Source: Candidatus Devosia symbiotica
GTDB taxonomy: Bacteria; Pseudomonadota; Alphaproteobacteria; Rhizobiales; Devosiaceae
Reading direction: 5' to 3'
DNA: 49,809 bases
Assembly (NCBI GenBank): GCA_025050575.1
Contig: JALBVE010000009.1
Coordinates: 1 to 49,809 of the forward strand
Positions 1-9,170 of this stretch are shown here, in pieces. A model generated the notes under the pieces. The model searched no databases. It saw nothing but the letters and a program-made list of their open reading frames with translations, and was not told where the DNA came from. Position 1 is the stretch's first letter, and every line of letters begins with the position of its first letter. The position numbers were made by a program, and so were the translations under genes.

Positions 1-197
1 CCAAGCAGTATGTTGAGGATCTGGCCGAGGATATTTCGCCAGCCCTCTACCTGGCGTTGTAGGCAGCGATCCACCGCTTCTTCCTCGCCCTCAAGGCTGT
101 ATTTGATGCCGAGTGCATCTATGTGCTCTCGCTGGGCAGCCAGCATGGCAACAGCCACCTGCACTGGCACGTCATTAACAATTGCGGCAGTCTATGA
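1..197 (+). pseudogene. HIT-family (histidine triad) protein, 3' remnant
   Basis: The frame starting at base 3 reads through to a stop at 195-197 and contains SQHGNSHLHWHV, the H-x-H-x-H signature of HIT nucleotide hydrolases/transferases, preceded by the usual hydrophobic strand (IYVLSLG). A TAG at 60-62 interrupts the frame, and the protein ends soon after the triad (VINNCGSL), whereas family members go on with a proline-rich tail. The 5' part lies outside the window. I read this as the broken end of a HIT hydrolase of unknown substrate. The internal stop and the short tail argue against function. It lies tail to tail with oppF, 12 bases away. Confidence 0.7.
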
Positions 198-209
198 CGC
201 CTTGCCGAC

Positions 210-1229
210 CTAAGCCTTGCTCACCACTTCTGCTGGCATCTCGATTTCGCGCCAGCGATGGCAAGCCACCAGCCAGCCGTCCTCGATAGTCTCCAGCCGC
301 GGTCGCTTTTCTGCACAATAAGGCTGGGCAAACCGACAGCGTGTTCGGAATGTGCAGCCCGAAGGCGGATTGATTGGAGAAGGAATTTCGCCCTTCAGTG
401 CATCGATATCGCGCAGCCGCGCCAGCTTAGGATCGGGGATCGGTACCGCCGTTAGCAGCGCCTTGGTATAGGGATGCTTTGGGTCGTTATAGATCTCATC
501 GCCATCGGCCAGTTCGACGATCCGACCCAGATATAGCACCAGAATGCGGTCGGACACATGCCGCACCACGCTCAGATTGTGCGAGATGAAAATCAGAGTC
601 AGCCCGAACTCGTCCTTGAGCTCTGCAAGCAGATTTAGAATTTGCGCCTGAATCGACACATCTAGCGCCGACACCGGCTCATCACACACAATCAGCTTTG
701 GCTCGGTAATCAGCGCCCGGGCAATGCCGATGCGCTGGGCCTGTCCGCCCGAAAATTCATGCGGATAGCGGTTGATCATTTCGGGCAGCAGCCCCACCGC
801 TTCCATGATCTTGAGCGCGCGCGCCGAACGCTCTTTCTTGCTCAGGTCAGGCTTTAGCGAACGCAGCGGATCAGCGATAATTTCACCCACTGTCATGCGC
901 GGATTAAGCGATGCCAAAGGGTCCTGAAAGATGATCTGTAGATCCGCTCGGCGCAGGCGCATTTCCTCGGCTGGCAGCCGGGTCAGATCCTGTCCCAACC
1001 ACAGCACCTGCCCCTCATCAGGGCTCAGCAATTGCAGGATGCAGCGACCCAGCGTGGACTTGCCGCAGCCGCTTTCGCCCACAATACCAAGGGTCTCACC
1101 ATTGCGAATGGTGAAGTTGATATTCTCAAGCACTGTCAGCGTCAACGGCTTGGCGAACAGGCTACCGCCGATTGAAAAGGACTTCCTCAGATCCCTGATT
1201 TCAAGCAGGTTAATTGGGGTCTGGTTCAT
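210..1229 (-). CDS. oppF: Oligopeptide ABC transporter ATP-binding protein OppF
   Basis: Complete 339-residue ATPase of the peptide/nickel ABC family, which powers peptide import from the cytoplasmic face of the inner membrane. The Walker A loop GESGCGKST, the signature SGGQAQRIGIARAL and the Walker B stretch LIVCDEPVSALD are all present. The C-terminal oligopeptide-transporter extension follows, with cysteines (CTFRTRCRFAQPYC) typical of OppD/OppF/DppD proteins. Its ATG shares one base with the oppD stop codon (TAATG), so it is translationally coupled as the last gene of oppA-B-C-D-F. It could serve dipeptides or murein peptides instead of longer peptides, since specificity is set by the binding protein. 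All catalytic motifs look intact. Confidence 0.93.
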   Translation of the reverse strand: MNQTPINLLEIRDLRKSFSIGGSLFAKPLTLTVLENINFTIRNGETLGIVGESGCGKSTLGRCILQLLSPDEGQVLWLGQDLTRLPAEEMRLRRADLQIIFQDPLASLNPRMTVGEIIADPLRSLKPDLSKKERSARALKIMEAVGLLPEMINRYPHEFSGGQAQRIGIARALITEPKLIVCDEPVSALDVSIQAQILNLLAELKDEFGLTLIFISHNLSVVRHVSDRILVLYLGRIVELADGDEIYNDPKHPYTKALLTAVPIPDPKLARLRDIDALKGEIPSPINPPSGCTFRTRCRFAQPYCAEKRPRLETIEDGWLVACHRWREIEMPAEVVSKA

Positions 1230-2212
1230 TACGCGACCTTTCCGTAGGCAATCGGGCCTTCATAGAAACAGGCCTTCTCACGGCCCTCTCCGGCCTCAGT
1301 CAGCGGCGGGCGTTCGGCAAGACACCGATCAAAAGAAAGGGCACAACGCGGATTGAAGGCGCAGCCCTTGGGCAGGTGTTCAAGGCTTGGCGGCATACCC
1401 TGGATCGGGTCAAGCCGCGCCGCCCGCTTAGCAATGTGGGGCGTCGAATGCAATAGACCCAGCGTATAGGGATGGCGCGGATCGTAGAACAGATCGTCGA
1501 CCGAGCCTTTCTCCACCGCCCGGCCACCATACATCACCATCATGCGATCAGCCACGCCAGCCACAACACCCAGATCATGGGTGATCAGCACGAGCGACGT
1601 GCCAAAGTCCTCTCTTAGCGATTTGAACAGATCCAGCATCTGCGCCTGAACAGTCACGTCCAACGCCGTTGTCGGCTCGTCAGCAATCAGGATCTTGGGT
1701 TGGCACAGCAACGCCATGGCAATCATCACGCGCTGCCGCATCCCGCCCGACAGCTCATGCGGATAGGCATTGGCCCGCTTGGCGGGCTCAGGAATGCCGA
1801 CGCGCTCCAACATGGCAATGGCATTGCGCTCGGCCTCGCGCTTGTCCTGCCTCTTGTGCCGCACCAGCACTTCACCCAATTGCTGCTTGAGCCGCAGCGT
1901 TGGGTTCAGCGAGGTCATCGGATCCTGAAAGATCATCGCCACATCGCGCCCGCGATATTGGTTCAGCGCCGACTTGCTCAGATTCAACAGGTCAACATCG
2001 CCCAATAGGGCCTGGCCAGTCACGGTGCTGTTTTTGGCCATCAGGCCCATCAACGCCAGAAAGGCCTGGCTCTTGCCCGAGCCGCTCTCGCCAACCACGG
2101 CCAACGTATCGCCGGCCTCCAGTGCGAAATTGAGATTGTTGACTGCAACCACTTCAGATTGATGCAGCGCAAAACGGACCGTCAAGTCTTTGACAGTAAG
2201 GACTGGTGCCAT
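1229..2212 (-). CDS. oppD: Oligopeptide ABC transporter ATP-binding protein OppD
   Basis: Complete 327-residue partner ATPase of the peptide importer. Walker A reads GESGSGKSQ, ending in Q after the lysine-serine pair. The signature is [15 protein letters not shown] and Walker B is [12 protein letters not shown]. The C-terminal oligopeptide/dipeptide transporter domain contains the cysteine pair in CAFNPRC. The start codon overlaps the oppC stop (TGATG) and its own stop overlaps the oppF start, so the three genes are tightly coupled. The OppD/OppF split is by position and similarity; both belong to one family and the letters could be exchanged. No sign of decay. Confidence 0.93.
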   Translation of the reverse strand: MAPVLTVKDLTVRFALHQSEVVAVNNLNFALEAGDTLAVVGESGSGKSQAFLALMGLMAKNSTVTGQALLGDVDLLNLSKSALNQYRGRDVAMIFQDPMTSLNPTLRLKQQLGEVLVRHKRQDKREAERNAIAMLERVGIPEPAKRANAYPHELSGGMRQRVMIAMALLCQPKILIADEPTTALDVTVQAQMLDLFKSLREDFGTSLVLITHDLGVVAGVADRMMVMYGGRAVEKGSVDDLFYDPRHPYTLGLLHSTPHIAKRAARLDPIQGMPPSLEHLPKGCAFNPRCALSFDRCLAERPPLTEAGEGREKACFYEGPIAYGKVA

Positions 2213-3144
2213 CAGCGATCCTTGGGGTCCAGCGCGTCCCGCAAGCCATCGCCGACAAAAAAGAAGGTGAACAGAATGGTAATGAAGAAGGCTAGCGGAA
2301 AGACTAGCTGCCAGATCGTGCCATATTGCATGGTCTGAGCCCCTTCACTGATCAGTGTACCGAGCGAGGTGTTGGGCTCCTGCACACCAAGACCTAGGAA
2401 CGAAATGAACGATTCTAACAGGATCATTTCAGGGATCAGCAGCGTCGCATAAACCGCCACGATACCCAGCAGATTGGGCATGATATGGCGGAAAATCAAC
2501 ACATGCGGCTTGGCTCCTGTAGCAATCGCCGCCTCGACAAATTCGCGGTTCTTCAGCGTCAGGGTCTGCCCGCGCACCACACGCGCCATGCCCAGCCAAG
2601 AGATCAGCCCAATGCCCACAAACAGCATCACAAAAGACCGCCCGAAAACGATCAGCAGCAGGATCAGGATGAACATATAGGGGATCGAATAGATAATATC
2701 GACAAAGCGCATCATCAAACTGTCGATGTGCCCGCCAAAATATCCGGCCACCGCGCCATACATTGTGCCCACGATCATCGCGACGCCCGATCCGATAATG
2801 CCAACCAGCAGCGATATTTGCGTGCCCTGAATGGTCCGCGAATAGAGATCACGCCCCACTTCGTCAGTGCCAAAATAATGCCCGGTCTCAAATGAGGGAT
2901 AGCCCTTGGCGAGCACGCTGCCCACCACCGGCCAATCGATCTTTTCAATCGACCAGCGCGCCAGGAATGGCCCGATAATCGTGAACAGCACCACGCCTAG
3001 CAACATAATCAGGCTGACCATAGCCGCCCGGTTGCGCATGAAGCGACGACCAGCGTCGAGCCACAGCGATCGCCCCTTGGTTGGGAGTGCGGTTTCAGCA
3101 GCCTGGCGCTTAGCCAGAGTATCTATACGTTCATCTGCAAGCAT
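2212..3144 (-). CDS. oppC: Oligopeptide ABC transporter permease OppC
   Basis: Complete 310-residue inner-membrane permease. The N-terminal cytoplasmic tail and first helix (around residues 40-60) carry the OppC_N type start (FMRNRAAMVSLIMLLGVVLF). A periplasmic segment with GTDEVGRDLYSRTIQGTQ follows, then the BPD_transp_1 core with five or so helices. The EAA loop (EAAIATGAKPHVLIFRHI) contacts the ATPases. It ends in DALDPKDR, typical of OppC/DppC. It lies 9 bases after oppB and overlaps oppD. It forms the translocation channel together with OppB. Intact. Confidence 0.93.
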   Translation of the reverse strand: MLADERIDTLAKRQAAETALPTKGRSLWLDAGRRFMRNRAAMVSLIMLLGVVLFTIIGPFLARWSIEKIDWPVVGSVLAKGYPSFETGHYFGTDEVGRDLYSRTIQGTQISLLVGIIGSGVAMIVGTMYGAVAGYFGGHIDSLMMRFVDIIYSIPYMFILILLLIVFGRSFVMLFVGIGLISWLGMARVVRGQTLTLKNREFVEAAIATGAKPHVLIFRHIMPNLLGIVAVYATLLIPEMILLESFISFLGLGVQEPNTSLGTLISEGAQTMQYGTIWQLVFPLAFFITILFTFFFVGDGLRDALDPKDR

Positions 3145-3153
3145 GCCGCCGCC

Positions 3154-4077
3154 TCATAATTTGATCTTGGGGTCGATCCACGCGTAGAGGATATCAACCA
3201 CAAGATTGGCAGTGATGGTGAGGGCTCCGAGCAGGATAGTAATTCCTAAAATCGTTGAATAATCGCGGTTGAGCGCGCTGTTGACGAAAGCCTGCCCGAT
3301 ACCGCCGGTGGAAAAATAGAGATCGATCACCACCGAGCCGGTCACCATGCCAACAAATATAGGCCCCAAATAAGACACCACTGGCAACAGGGCCGGCCGC
3401 AGCGCATGGCGCACAATTACCTGCCAGCTGGGCAGGCCCTTGGCCCGCGCCGTACGGACATAGTTCGAGCCCAGTACTTCGAGCATCGATGAGCGGGTGA
3501 TACGGGCGATATTGGCAAAATAGCTAGTCGCCAGCGCGATCACTGGCAGGATCACATTGCTCCAGTGCCCGCCATTCCAGCCACCGCCCGGCAACCAGCC
3601 CAGCCACAACGTGAAGACCAGCACCAAGATTGGGGCCATCACGAAATTGGGCACCACCTGCGCGCCAACCGTAAAGCCGACAGCCAGATAATCGGCCCAG
3701 CTGTTCTGGCGTACCGCAGCAGCAATACCGACCACGACGCCCACCACAGTCGCCATCAGAAATGCCCAGGCGCCATAGGTAAAGGTCACAGGAAAGCCCT
3801 GCGCGATGATGTCGTTGACCGAGCGGTCCCGATACTGGAACGAGGGCCCGAAATCAAAGCGGAACACCACATTGTAGATATATTCTAGCAGTTGCTGCCA
3901 CTCGGGCTTGTCCAACCCGTAGCGAGCGAAAATATTGTCAAGCACCGTCTGCGGCACGGTTTTTTCACCGGCAAATGGGTTACCGGGCGCCATTTTCATC
4001 AGGACGAAAGAAATAACGATCAAGACCAGCAGCGTCGGAATCGCGACGGCTAGTCGTCTGAGAATAAATTTAATCAT
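3154..4077 (-). CDS. oppB: Oligopeptide ABC transporter permease OppB
   Basis: Complete 307-residue inner-membrane permease of the peptide importer. It begins with the classical MIKFILRRLAVAIPTLL helix found at the start of OppB/DppB proteins, followed by the MAPGNPF motif and the permease core. The coupling loop is YVRTARAKGLPSWQVIVRHA. It ends in DPKIKL. The 83-base gap to oppA holds a strong hairpin that probably lowers readthrough from the binding-protein gene into the membrane genes. The start at 4077 matches the family N terminus; no strong ribosome binding site is visible before it. Confidence 0.93.
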   Translation of the reverse strand: MIKFILRRLAVAIPTLLVLIVISFVLMKMAPGNPFAGEKTVPQTVLDNIFARYGLDKPEWQQLLEYIYNVVFRFDFGPSFQYRDRSVNDIIAQGFPVTFTYGAWAFLMATVVGVVVGIAAAVRQNSWADYLAVGFTVGAQVVPNFVMAPILVLVFTLWLGWLPGGGWNGGHWSNVILPVIALATSYFANIARITRSSMLEVLGSNYVRTARAKGLPSWQVIVRHALRPALLPVVSYLGPIFVGMVTGSVVIDLYFSTGGIGQAFVNSALNRDYSTILGITILLGALTITANLVVDILYAWIDPKIKL

Positions 4078-4121
4078 GGACTGTATCCGTCAGGCCCTGT
4101 GCGACAGCGCAATAGGCAAAC

Positions 4122-4148
4122 GGCGCCCCGTCTTCACAACGGGGCGCC
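4122..4148 (-). terminator. Hairpin between oppA and oppB, probable partial terminator
   Basis: A ten-base-pair GC-rich perfect inverted repeat (GGCGCCCCGT / ACGGGGCGCC) with a seven-base loop sits 12 bases after the oppA stop, followed on the minus strand by GTTTG. Such hairpins often stabilise the abundant binding-protein mRNA and reduce transcription of the downstream permease genes. The short T run suggests partial rather than full termination. The regulatory effect is inferred. Confidence 0.7.
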
Positions 4149-4160
4149 GCAATTCATGCC

Positions 4161-5795
4161 TTATTCGGCAACCTTGTATATGTCCTTGGCGTACCAGTTC
4201 TGCTCCACGTCATCGAAAGGCCAGCCCTTCACGTCGGAGTTCTGCATAAACACCTTGGTATAGAAGTAGATTGGCATGACGGCCACGTCCTTGGCCGTCT
4301 GTGCTTCAACTGCAGCATACTGCACGTTTGGATCTTCCGAAGTCCCGGCTTCGGCCAGCCATGCGTCAACGTCGGCATTGGCATAGCCCTGATCGTTCTG
4401 CTCGGACTTGGAGTCGAACAGGCTCAGGAAGGTCGAGGCTTCGTTATAGTCGCCGCACCAAGCATTACGGGCTAGCTCATAGGTCTTGGAGTGGCGGGTA
4501 TCGAGCAGGGTCTGGAATTCCATGTCGGCCAGAACCATCGAGACGCCCAGCTTTTCCTTCCACATCTGGCCCACGACCGTCGCGATCTTCTTGTGCGCTT
4601 CGGAAGTGTTATAGATGTAGTTGATCGACAGCGGATTGTCCTTGCCGTAGCCGGCTTCAGCCATCAACTCGACAGCCTTGGAATCGCGCTCTTCCTGTGT
4701 CATTGAGGTTGCGGCAATGTCTGGCATCGTGTAGCCAGCGGTCAGCGGATGCGCAAATGAATAAGCTGGCTGCTGGCCGCCCTGCAGAATGCTATTGACG
4801 ATCAGATCGCGATCGATCGCCAGGCTGAGGGCTTCGCGAACCTTGACGTCCTTAAGGGCTTCAAGCGGCTGTTTGTCGGTCATATTGACGCTGAAGTAAT
4901 AGGTGCAGAACTGTGGCACCGAATAGGTGTTGTCAGGCAGCTCGGCTTTGAGCGCAGGATACTGGCCAGCAGGAACATCAGTCTGGTCGACTTCGCCAGC
5001 GCGCCAGCGGGTCAAGCCCTGATTTTCGTCATTAATTGTCAGGAACTGAACTTCTTCAAGCACCGTCTTGGCATCATCCCAATACATAGGATTGCGCTTG
5101 ATCACGACGCGCTCGCCCGGGATGTTTTCGGCCAGCGTGTAAGCGCCGTTGCTAACGATGTTTTCCGGCTTGGTCCACTCGATACCGGTCGCTTCAATGA
5201 CGGCCTTGGGCGCGGGATAGAGTGTCGCGTGCGACAGAGTACGAACGAACCATGGGTTCGAGAACGACAGCGACACTTCGAGTGTCTTGTCGTCGATGAC
5301 CTTTACGCCCAGCTCTTCGACAGGCTTTTCGCCGGCCACGATAGCGTCAGCATTGACTACGCCAATCAGGCCCACAAAATAGGCATAGTTCGAAGCGGTT
5401 TCAGGGTTCACGGCGCGCTGCCAGGCGTAAACGAAGTCCCCAGCGGTAACGGGGTCGCCATTGGACCACTTCGCGTCACGCAGATGGAACGTATAGACGG
5501 TATTATCGTCGTTCACGTCATAGCTCTCGGCAACGCCGGGTGCAGGCTCGCCATCTGGACCGCTATTGTAGAGGCCTTCAAAAAGGCTACGGACAACGGC
5601 GGATGTATCCACGTCTTCGACCAGCTGTGGGTCAAGCGTGTTGATATTGTCCAGCACGCGATATTTGAACACCTGCTCGGCGGCCAGAGTGGTGCCATCT
5701 GGCACGTTGGCGGCGAATGTCGGCGCAGTCATGGCGGTCGTGCCAAGCAATGCCATGGTCGTAACCGCTGCTTTGAGGGTTTGAGTGATTTTCAT
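4161..5795 (-). CDS. oppA: Periplasmic oligopeptide-binding protein OppA
   Basis: Complete 544-residue solute-binding protein of the SBP_bac_5 family, which captures peptides in the periplasm and delivers them to OppBCDF. A signal peptide is clear: MKITQTLKAAVTTMALLG, then TAPTFAAN. OppA/MppA-type blocks follow (TLDPQLVEDVDTSAVVRSLF, LRDAKWSNGDPVTAGDFVYA, IKRNPMYWDD, REALSLAIDRDLI, ARNAWCGDYNEASTFL). The open frame extends upstream to 5900, but the ATG at 5795 is chosen because the signal peptide begins there and AAGGAGAT lies about 8 bases upstream. First gene of the operon and probably the most highly expressed. MppA-like use for murein peptide recycling is possible. Confidence 0.93.
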   Translation of the reverse strand: MKITQTLKAAVTTMALLGTTAMTAPTFAANVPDGTTLAAEQVFKYRVLDNINTLDPQLVEDVDTSAVVRSLFEGLYNSGPDGEPAPGVAESYDVNDDNTVYTFHLRDAKWSNGDPVTAGDFVYAWQRAVNPETASNYAYFVGLIGVVNADAIVAGEKPVEELGVKVIDDKTLEVSLSFSNPWFVRTLSHATLYPAPKAVIEATGIEWTKPENIVSNGAYTLAENIPGERVVIKRNPMYWDDAKTVLEEVQFLTINDENQGLTRWRAGEVDQTDVPAGQYPALKAELPDNTYSVPQFCTYYFSVNMTDKQPLEALKDVKVREALSLAIDRDLIVNSILQGGQQPAYSFAHPLTAGYTMPDIAATSMTQEERDSKAVELMAEAGYGKDNPLSINYIYNTSEAHKKIATVVGQMWKEKLGVSMVLADMEFQTLLDTRHSKTYELARNAWCGDYNEASTFLSLFDSKSEQNDQGYANADVDAWLAEAGTSEDPNVQYAAVEAQTAKDVAVMPIYFYTKVFMQNSDVKGWPFDDVEQNWYAKDIYKVAE

Positions 5796-6046
5796 GCTCG
5801 TCCCATCTCCTTGTTTAAGCCCTGAATAGTCTTGCTCCCGCGAGCATAGCGCCGCGGATTTTAATAGTCTGTCACCGGGAAAATCCTCCCACCCGGCCAA
5901 GATTGCTGGACGGTATTACGCAATTCCGTCCACTGACAAGCAAAAGATTGACGTAAGCGGCAATCTGGTCACATTTATCAACAAGCATGATCACCGCGTC
6001 TGACGCAAAATATTTGCTTCGAAATTAAGATTTTTGGAAAGTTAAG

Positions 6047-6208
6047 CTAACCGGCTAGAAAACCAGCACGCTGCGCCGCATAAATAACCAGCGCTAGGGC
6101 TACCAGCACCGCAAACAGGGCCCAGCTGGGCAGCGCCAGCGCCTTGCGGGGTGGTTTGGGTTCTGACTTCTTTTCGATCTTGCGGAATTTGACGACGTTG
6201 CCGCTCAT
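6047..6208 (-). CDS. Small single-pass membrane protein (53 aa)
   Basis: A short frame starting at ATG 6208 encodes a basic N terminus (MSGNVVKFRKIEKK), a proline-rich linker (PKPPRK), then one hydrophobic helix (about residues 28-44, WALFAVLVALALVIYA) and a short tail ending in TAG. The arrangement of a charged cytoplasmic head and one transmembrane helix is typical of small conserved alphaproteobacterial membrane proteins. No function is known to me. It starts where the decayed fadI gene ends (sharing four bases), on the same strand, and lies upstream of oppA. The frame is clean although its upstream neighbours are ruined, which suggests it is a real gene. Confidence 0.6.
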   Translation of the reverse strand: MSGNVVKFRKIEKKSEPKPPRKALALPSWALFAVLVALALVIYAAQRAGFLAG

Positions 6209-7190
6209 GCTGCGCCCTCCACCAAAGCCATCACACTATACCCACGAGCGGTACAGACCGAGATTAGCGCCCACTTGTCTGACCCGCCAATCAGCAATTT
6301 AGCGATCAGCCCCAGAATGCGCGCACGGGTCACCGCAAATGGATGGCCATAGGCCAGGCTTGACCTCTTGACGTTGATCTTGACCGGGTCCATCGGACCC
6401 AGCATCTTGTCGCGCCAAGCATATCCTTGCAATAGACAGATCATTCCAGGCCTTCAGCATGCTCAGCACTTGGGCGGCGAATGCCTCATGCAGCTCGAAA
6501 TAATCAATATCGTCAAAGCTCAGCTTGGCGCGCGCCAGCAGTTCGGACACCGCGATGGTCAGAGCCATCAACAAGCCCTCGCCATGTGCGAAATCATTGC
6601 CGGCCACCCGGCCCATGCTAGGATAGGTCAGGATCGGCAGGCCGCGCTCTTTGGCCCAATCTTCGCTCGCCAGCAGAACCGCCGAAGCACCATCGGTGAG
6701 CGGGGTGGAATTGCCGGCCGTCAGCGTGCCATTGCCACCGGTCTTGTCGAAGACCGGCTTCAACATCGCCATTTTTTCAATATTGGCATCGGCGCGCACA
6801 TTATTATCACGCACCAGCCCAGCGCATTGCACCAGCAGATCATCGTGAAAGCCTGCATCATAAGCCCTGGCTGCATTGATGTGACTGGCCACGGCCAGTT
6901 TATCCTGCGCCTGGCGCGTGATGCCTCATTACCTTGGCCATCAACTCGCAATGCTGGCCCATCGACAGTCCGGTGCGCGGCTCATTCACCGAGGGCGCCA
7001 CTGGCGTTAGCTCGCCAAACGAAAAGCCCTTGAACGCCCTGAACTTGTCGCCCGTGCTGCGGGCTTTGCCCAGATCGATCATCCGATGCTGGAGCTTGCT
7101 GCCAAACACGATCGGACTGTCGCTCACCGTGTCAGACCCGGCAGCAATGCCGCTGTCAATTTCGCCGCTGGCGATCCCGGCCAGCTCGCC
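6205..7190 (-). pseudogene. fadI: Acetyl-CoA C-acyltransferase (thiolase, FadI type), degraded
   Basis: Three reading frames together give most of a FadI-like thiolase, which cleaves 3-ketoacyl-CoA in the last step of beta-oxidation. Recognisable blocks in order: SPIVFGSKLQHRMIDLGKAR, FGELTPVAPSVNEPRTGLSM, a long clean block (about 6299-6892) with NSTPLTDGASAVLLASEDWA and YFELHEAFAAQVLSMLKAW, and a frame-shifted C terminus (NVKRSSLAYGHPFAVTRARI, then VCTARGYSVMALVEG). Family C termini read TGHPFAATGAR and CTAGGG, so the catalytic His region and the CxG loop also carry substitutions. The active-site Cys region at the N terminus is missing, replaced by a fadJ fragment. Frameshifts lie near 6900 and 6430. 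Non-functional. Confidence 0.85.
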
Positions 7191-7350
7191 GCTCTTGGCT
7201 AGATCCTCGAACCACGTCACCAGCGCTTCAAGCTCTTCCAACGCGGCGATGCGGTGTGTCGATCGTCAACCAGCTCAGGTTCTTCACATCGCGGTGAAAA
7301 TTCCAATGCTTGGTTTCAGGAATTTCCGGCACAGCATAGCCGACATCAGG
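7186..7350 (-). pseudogene. fadJ: FadJ-type enoyl-CoA hydratase/3-hydroxyacyl-CoA dehydrogenase, N-terminal scrap
   Basis: About 50 codons resemble the start of FadJ multifunctional proteins: ETKHWNFHRDVKNLSWLTID in one frame, then, after a frameshift near 7245, ALEELEALVTWFEDLAKSGE, the first helix of the crotonase fold. The remaining 600 or more residues of a FadJ protein are absent, and the fragment runs directly into the thiolase remnant. A large deletion therefore joined the beginning of fadJ to the inside of fadI. Order on the minus strand is fadE, fadJ scrap, fadI. Assignment rests on short matches. Confidence 0.6.
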
Positions 7351-7369
7351 TAGAGATCGCTCAGGATAT

Positions 7370-8847
7370 CGGCATGCGGCCACTCAGCTTCTACTTGCGC
7401 CTGAGCTGTCTACCCAGGATTACCGTCGTCCAGTCCGCCGTCAGTGCGAAGGCCTGGACATAGCGATGGAGCCTCCGATACCAGCCGGCCATCTTGTTTT
7501 CGACTGGCGTGCTGGCAAATGCGCCATTGCTGATGCCATGCACAAAGCTGGCGGCAATATTGCGCAGCATGAACTTGATATGCCCGCCAAAGGCCGCATC
7601 AAACTAGTCGATACCGGCCCTCTTGTCCTTGTTCTGCGCCGCTTCGATTTCCTTGTAAAGGAATGGATGCACCCGCAGCACGCTTTGGGTGAAGGTCATC
7701 AGCATACACGTCAGGATACTGGCGCCCTCCCCGGTGATAGCCACGGGCGTCTCCATATAGCCGCCAAACAGGTAATTGATCGGGCCGTCCTGAATGGCAG
7801 GCCCGCGATGGATGCCGAAGCTGTCATCAACAGCTGGCGCGCATGGCTTCCGTGGTGTGATATTTCAACAGCGCTGAAATCATCGCCGGACACTAACCTT
7901 CATCGACCATCGATGCGCTCAGCCGTCGCGAAGCCTCATATGTATAGGCGCGCTTAACCATCTTACCGAGCGGATCGGCTACGCCTTCCATGATACCCAC
8001 CGGAATGCCGAACTGCCGGCGCAATGCGCCAGCCCTGCCCGGCATAATCGATGCTCCTGATCAGGAATTCCATGGAAATGAACACATCGGTGCTGCACAT
8101 TGGTCCGTTCATGAAGGCCTGATGTGCTGGGAAATGGCGACGGTCGATTTCCACGCCGGAATGATCATGCGGCACCAGCGCCAAAGTGATACCGACATTT
8201 TCGCCCTTGCCCAACAGATTGCCAGGATCCTTGAGGATGAGGGTCAGACCCACCAGCGTCGCCACCGGGACCAGCGTGATATAACGCTTGTCCTAGTTCA
8301 GCTTGACGCCCGGGACTTCCTTGCCTTGATATTTGCCCTTGGTCACCACGCTAATATCACGCATGCCGCCAGCATCTGAGCCAGAATGCACACCGGTCAG
8401 AGCAAAGCACGGCACTTCGAGCCCCTTGGCCAGTCGTGTGAGATACTTATCTTTCTGCTCGGGCATGCCGTATTTTTCCAGCAATTCGCCAGGTCCGAGC
8501 GAATTGGGCACCATCACCGTGATGCTGGCCGCGACTGAGCGGCTCGAGATCTTGGACACAACCATCGACTGCGCCTGCGCGCCAAAACCCAGCCCGCCAT
8601 ATTCCTTGGCAATCAGTATGCCCAGGAAGCTCTTGTCCTTGAAGGATTGCCAAACTTCAGATGATGCCCGGCACCAGCGCTAGCACTAGTCCAAAAGCGC
8701 CATCAAAGCCAATCCCGGTGCTAAAATCAAATCGGCTTAGCGACCGATAGCCAAAGCCGCCCCCCCTTCCCACTGCCACAATGGGCTTTCCTGCAGGGCC
8801 AGAATAGCAAAAGCCACAAAGCTGATCACGATAAGCGCAAAGATCAT
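7370..8847 (-). pseudogene. fadE: FadE-type acyl-CoA dehydrogenase, degraded
   Basis: FadE catalyses the first oxidation of acyl-CoA in beta-oxidation. The remnant begins at ATG 8847 with a membrane-helix start (MIFALIVISFVAFAILAL). The dehydrogenase core follows in shifting frames: SRSVAASITVMVPNSLGPGE, FALTGVHSGSDAGGMRDISV, GITLALVPHDHSGVEIDRRH, AFMNGPMCSTDVFI and SIDYAGQGWR. The C-terminal domain (FGGHIKFMLRNIAASFVHG, AFALTADWTTVILG, SDLYLMSAML) lies between about 7370 and 7620. In-frame TAG codons occur after VPGVKLN and before FDAAFGG, with several frameshifts between blocks. It is close to full length (about 1.48 kb for a roughly 760-residue family), so internal sequence is also missing. 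It diverges from intact fadD. Confidence 0.85.
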
Positions 8848-9001
8848 GGCATGCCCTCCAAGGCGCTGCTCATGCGTTTCGCTGAGCCGCTCAATCCCGA
8901 AACGTTAGACCAGTCGCCGAATCGCTCGGCTTGGCCGTTGGGTCCATCGCGCCGGAATCATAGCCCGACAGGACCACCTTATTGAGGTCAGTCAAGCAAG
9001 G

Positions 9002-9017
9002 CTTACCTATACGTCAA
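9002..9017. promoter_or_regulatory. Candidate MerR/LiuR-type operator, distal copy
   Basis: CTTACCTATACGTCAA is an imperfect palindrome with 10 of 16 positions symmetric (TnACnTATAnGTnA). It resembles the second, better site 74 bases downstream and the ACGT-centred boxes described for LiuR, a MerR-family regulator of fatty-acid and branched-chain amino-acid catabolism in proteobacteria. Its position between fadE and fadD fits that role. The assignment is an inference from pattern and context. Confidence 0.4.
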
Positions 9018-9090
9018 CCAAGCGCCCTTAACATCGATGCTGAATTCTCCTCAAACAACACCGGTTCAGGCCAAAAGCCCGGTCAGTTGT

Positions 9091-9106
9091 TTGACGCTAA
9101 CGTAAA
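9091..9106. promoter_or_regulatory. Candidate MerR/LiuR-type operator, proximal copy
   Basis: TTGACGCTAACGTAAA has 12 of 16 positions in dyad symmetry (TTnACGnTAnCGTnAA), close to the LiuR consensus as I know it. It ends 64 bases before the fadD start, where a repressor could block the promoter. A MerR regulator gene lies directly after fadD, the usual arrangement of such local regulators, but it is now frameshifted, so the box may have lost its protein. Confidence 0.5.
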
Positions 9107-9170
9107 GCCGTGAAATATTCGTCAAATCAAGGCGCAAAGCCCTGCCGACGCACGGCAATCGGAGGAAACG

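Larger units (their letters stand above)
8848..9170. other. Divergent control region between fadE and fadD
   Basis: This 323-base spacer separates the ruined fadE (minus) from intact fadD (plus). I see no coding frame with family signal. It holds two imperfect 16-base palindromes of the ACG...CGT type near the fadD side, listed separately, and the fadD ribosome binding site GGAGGAAACG directly before ATG 9171. No convincing -35/-10 pair stands out. Confidence 0.5.

Noticed and set aside
5229..5825. 198-codon plus-strand open frame opposite oppA
   Set aside because: Fully antisense to the OppA N-terminal coding region and without ribosome binding site or family match.
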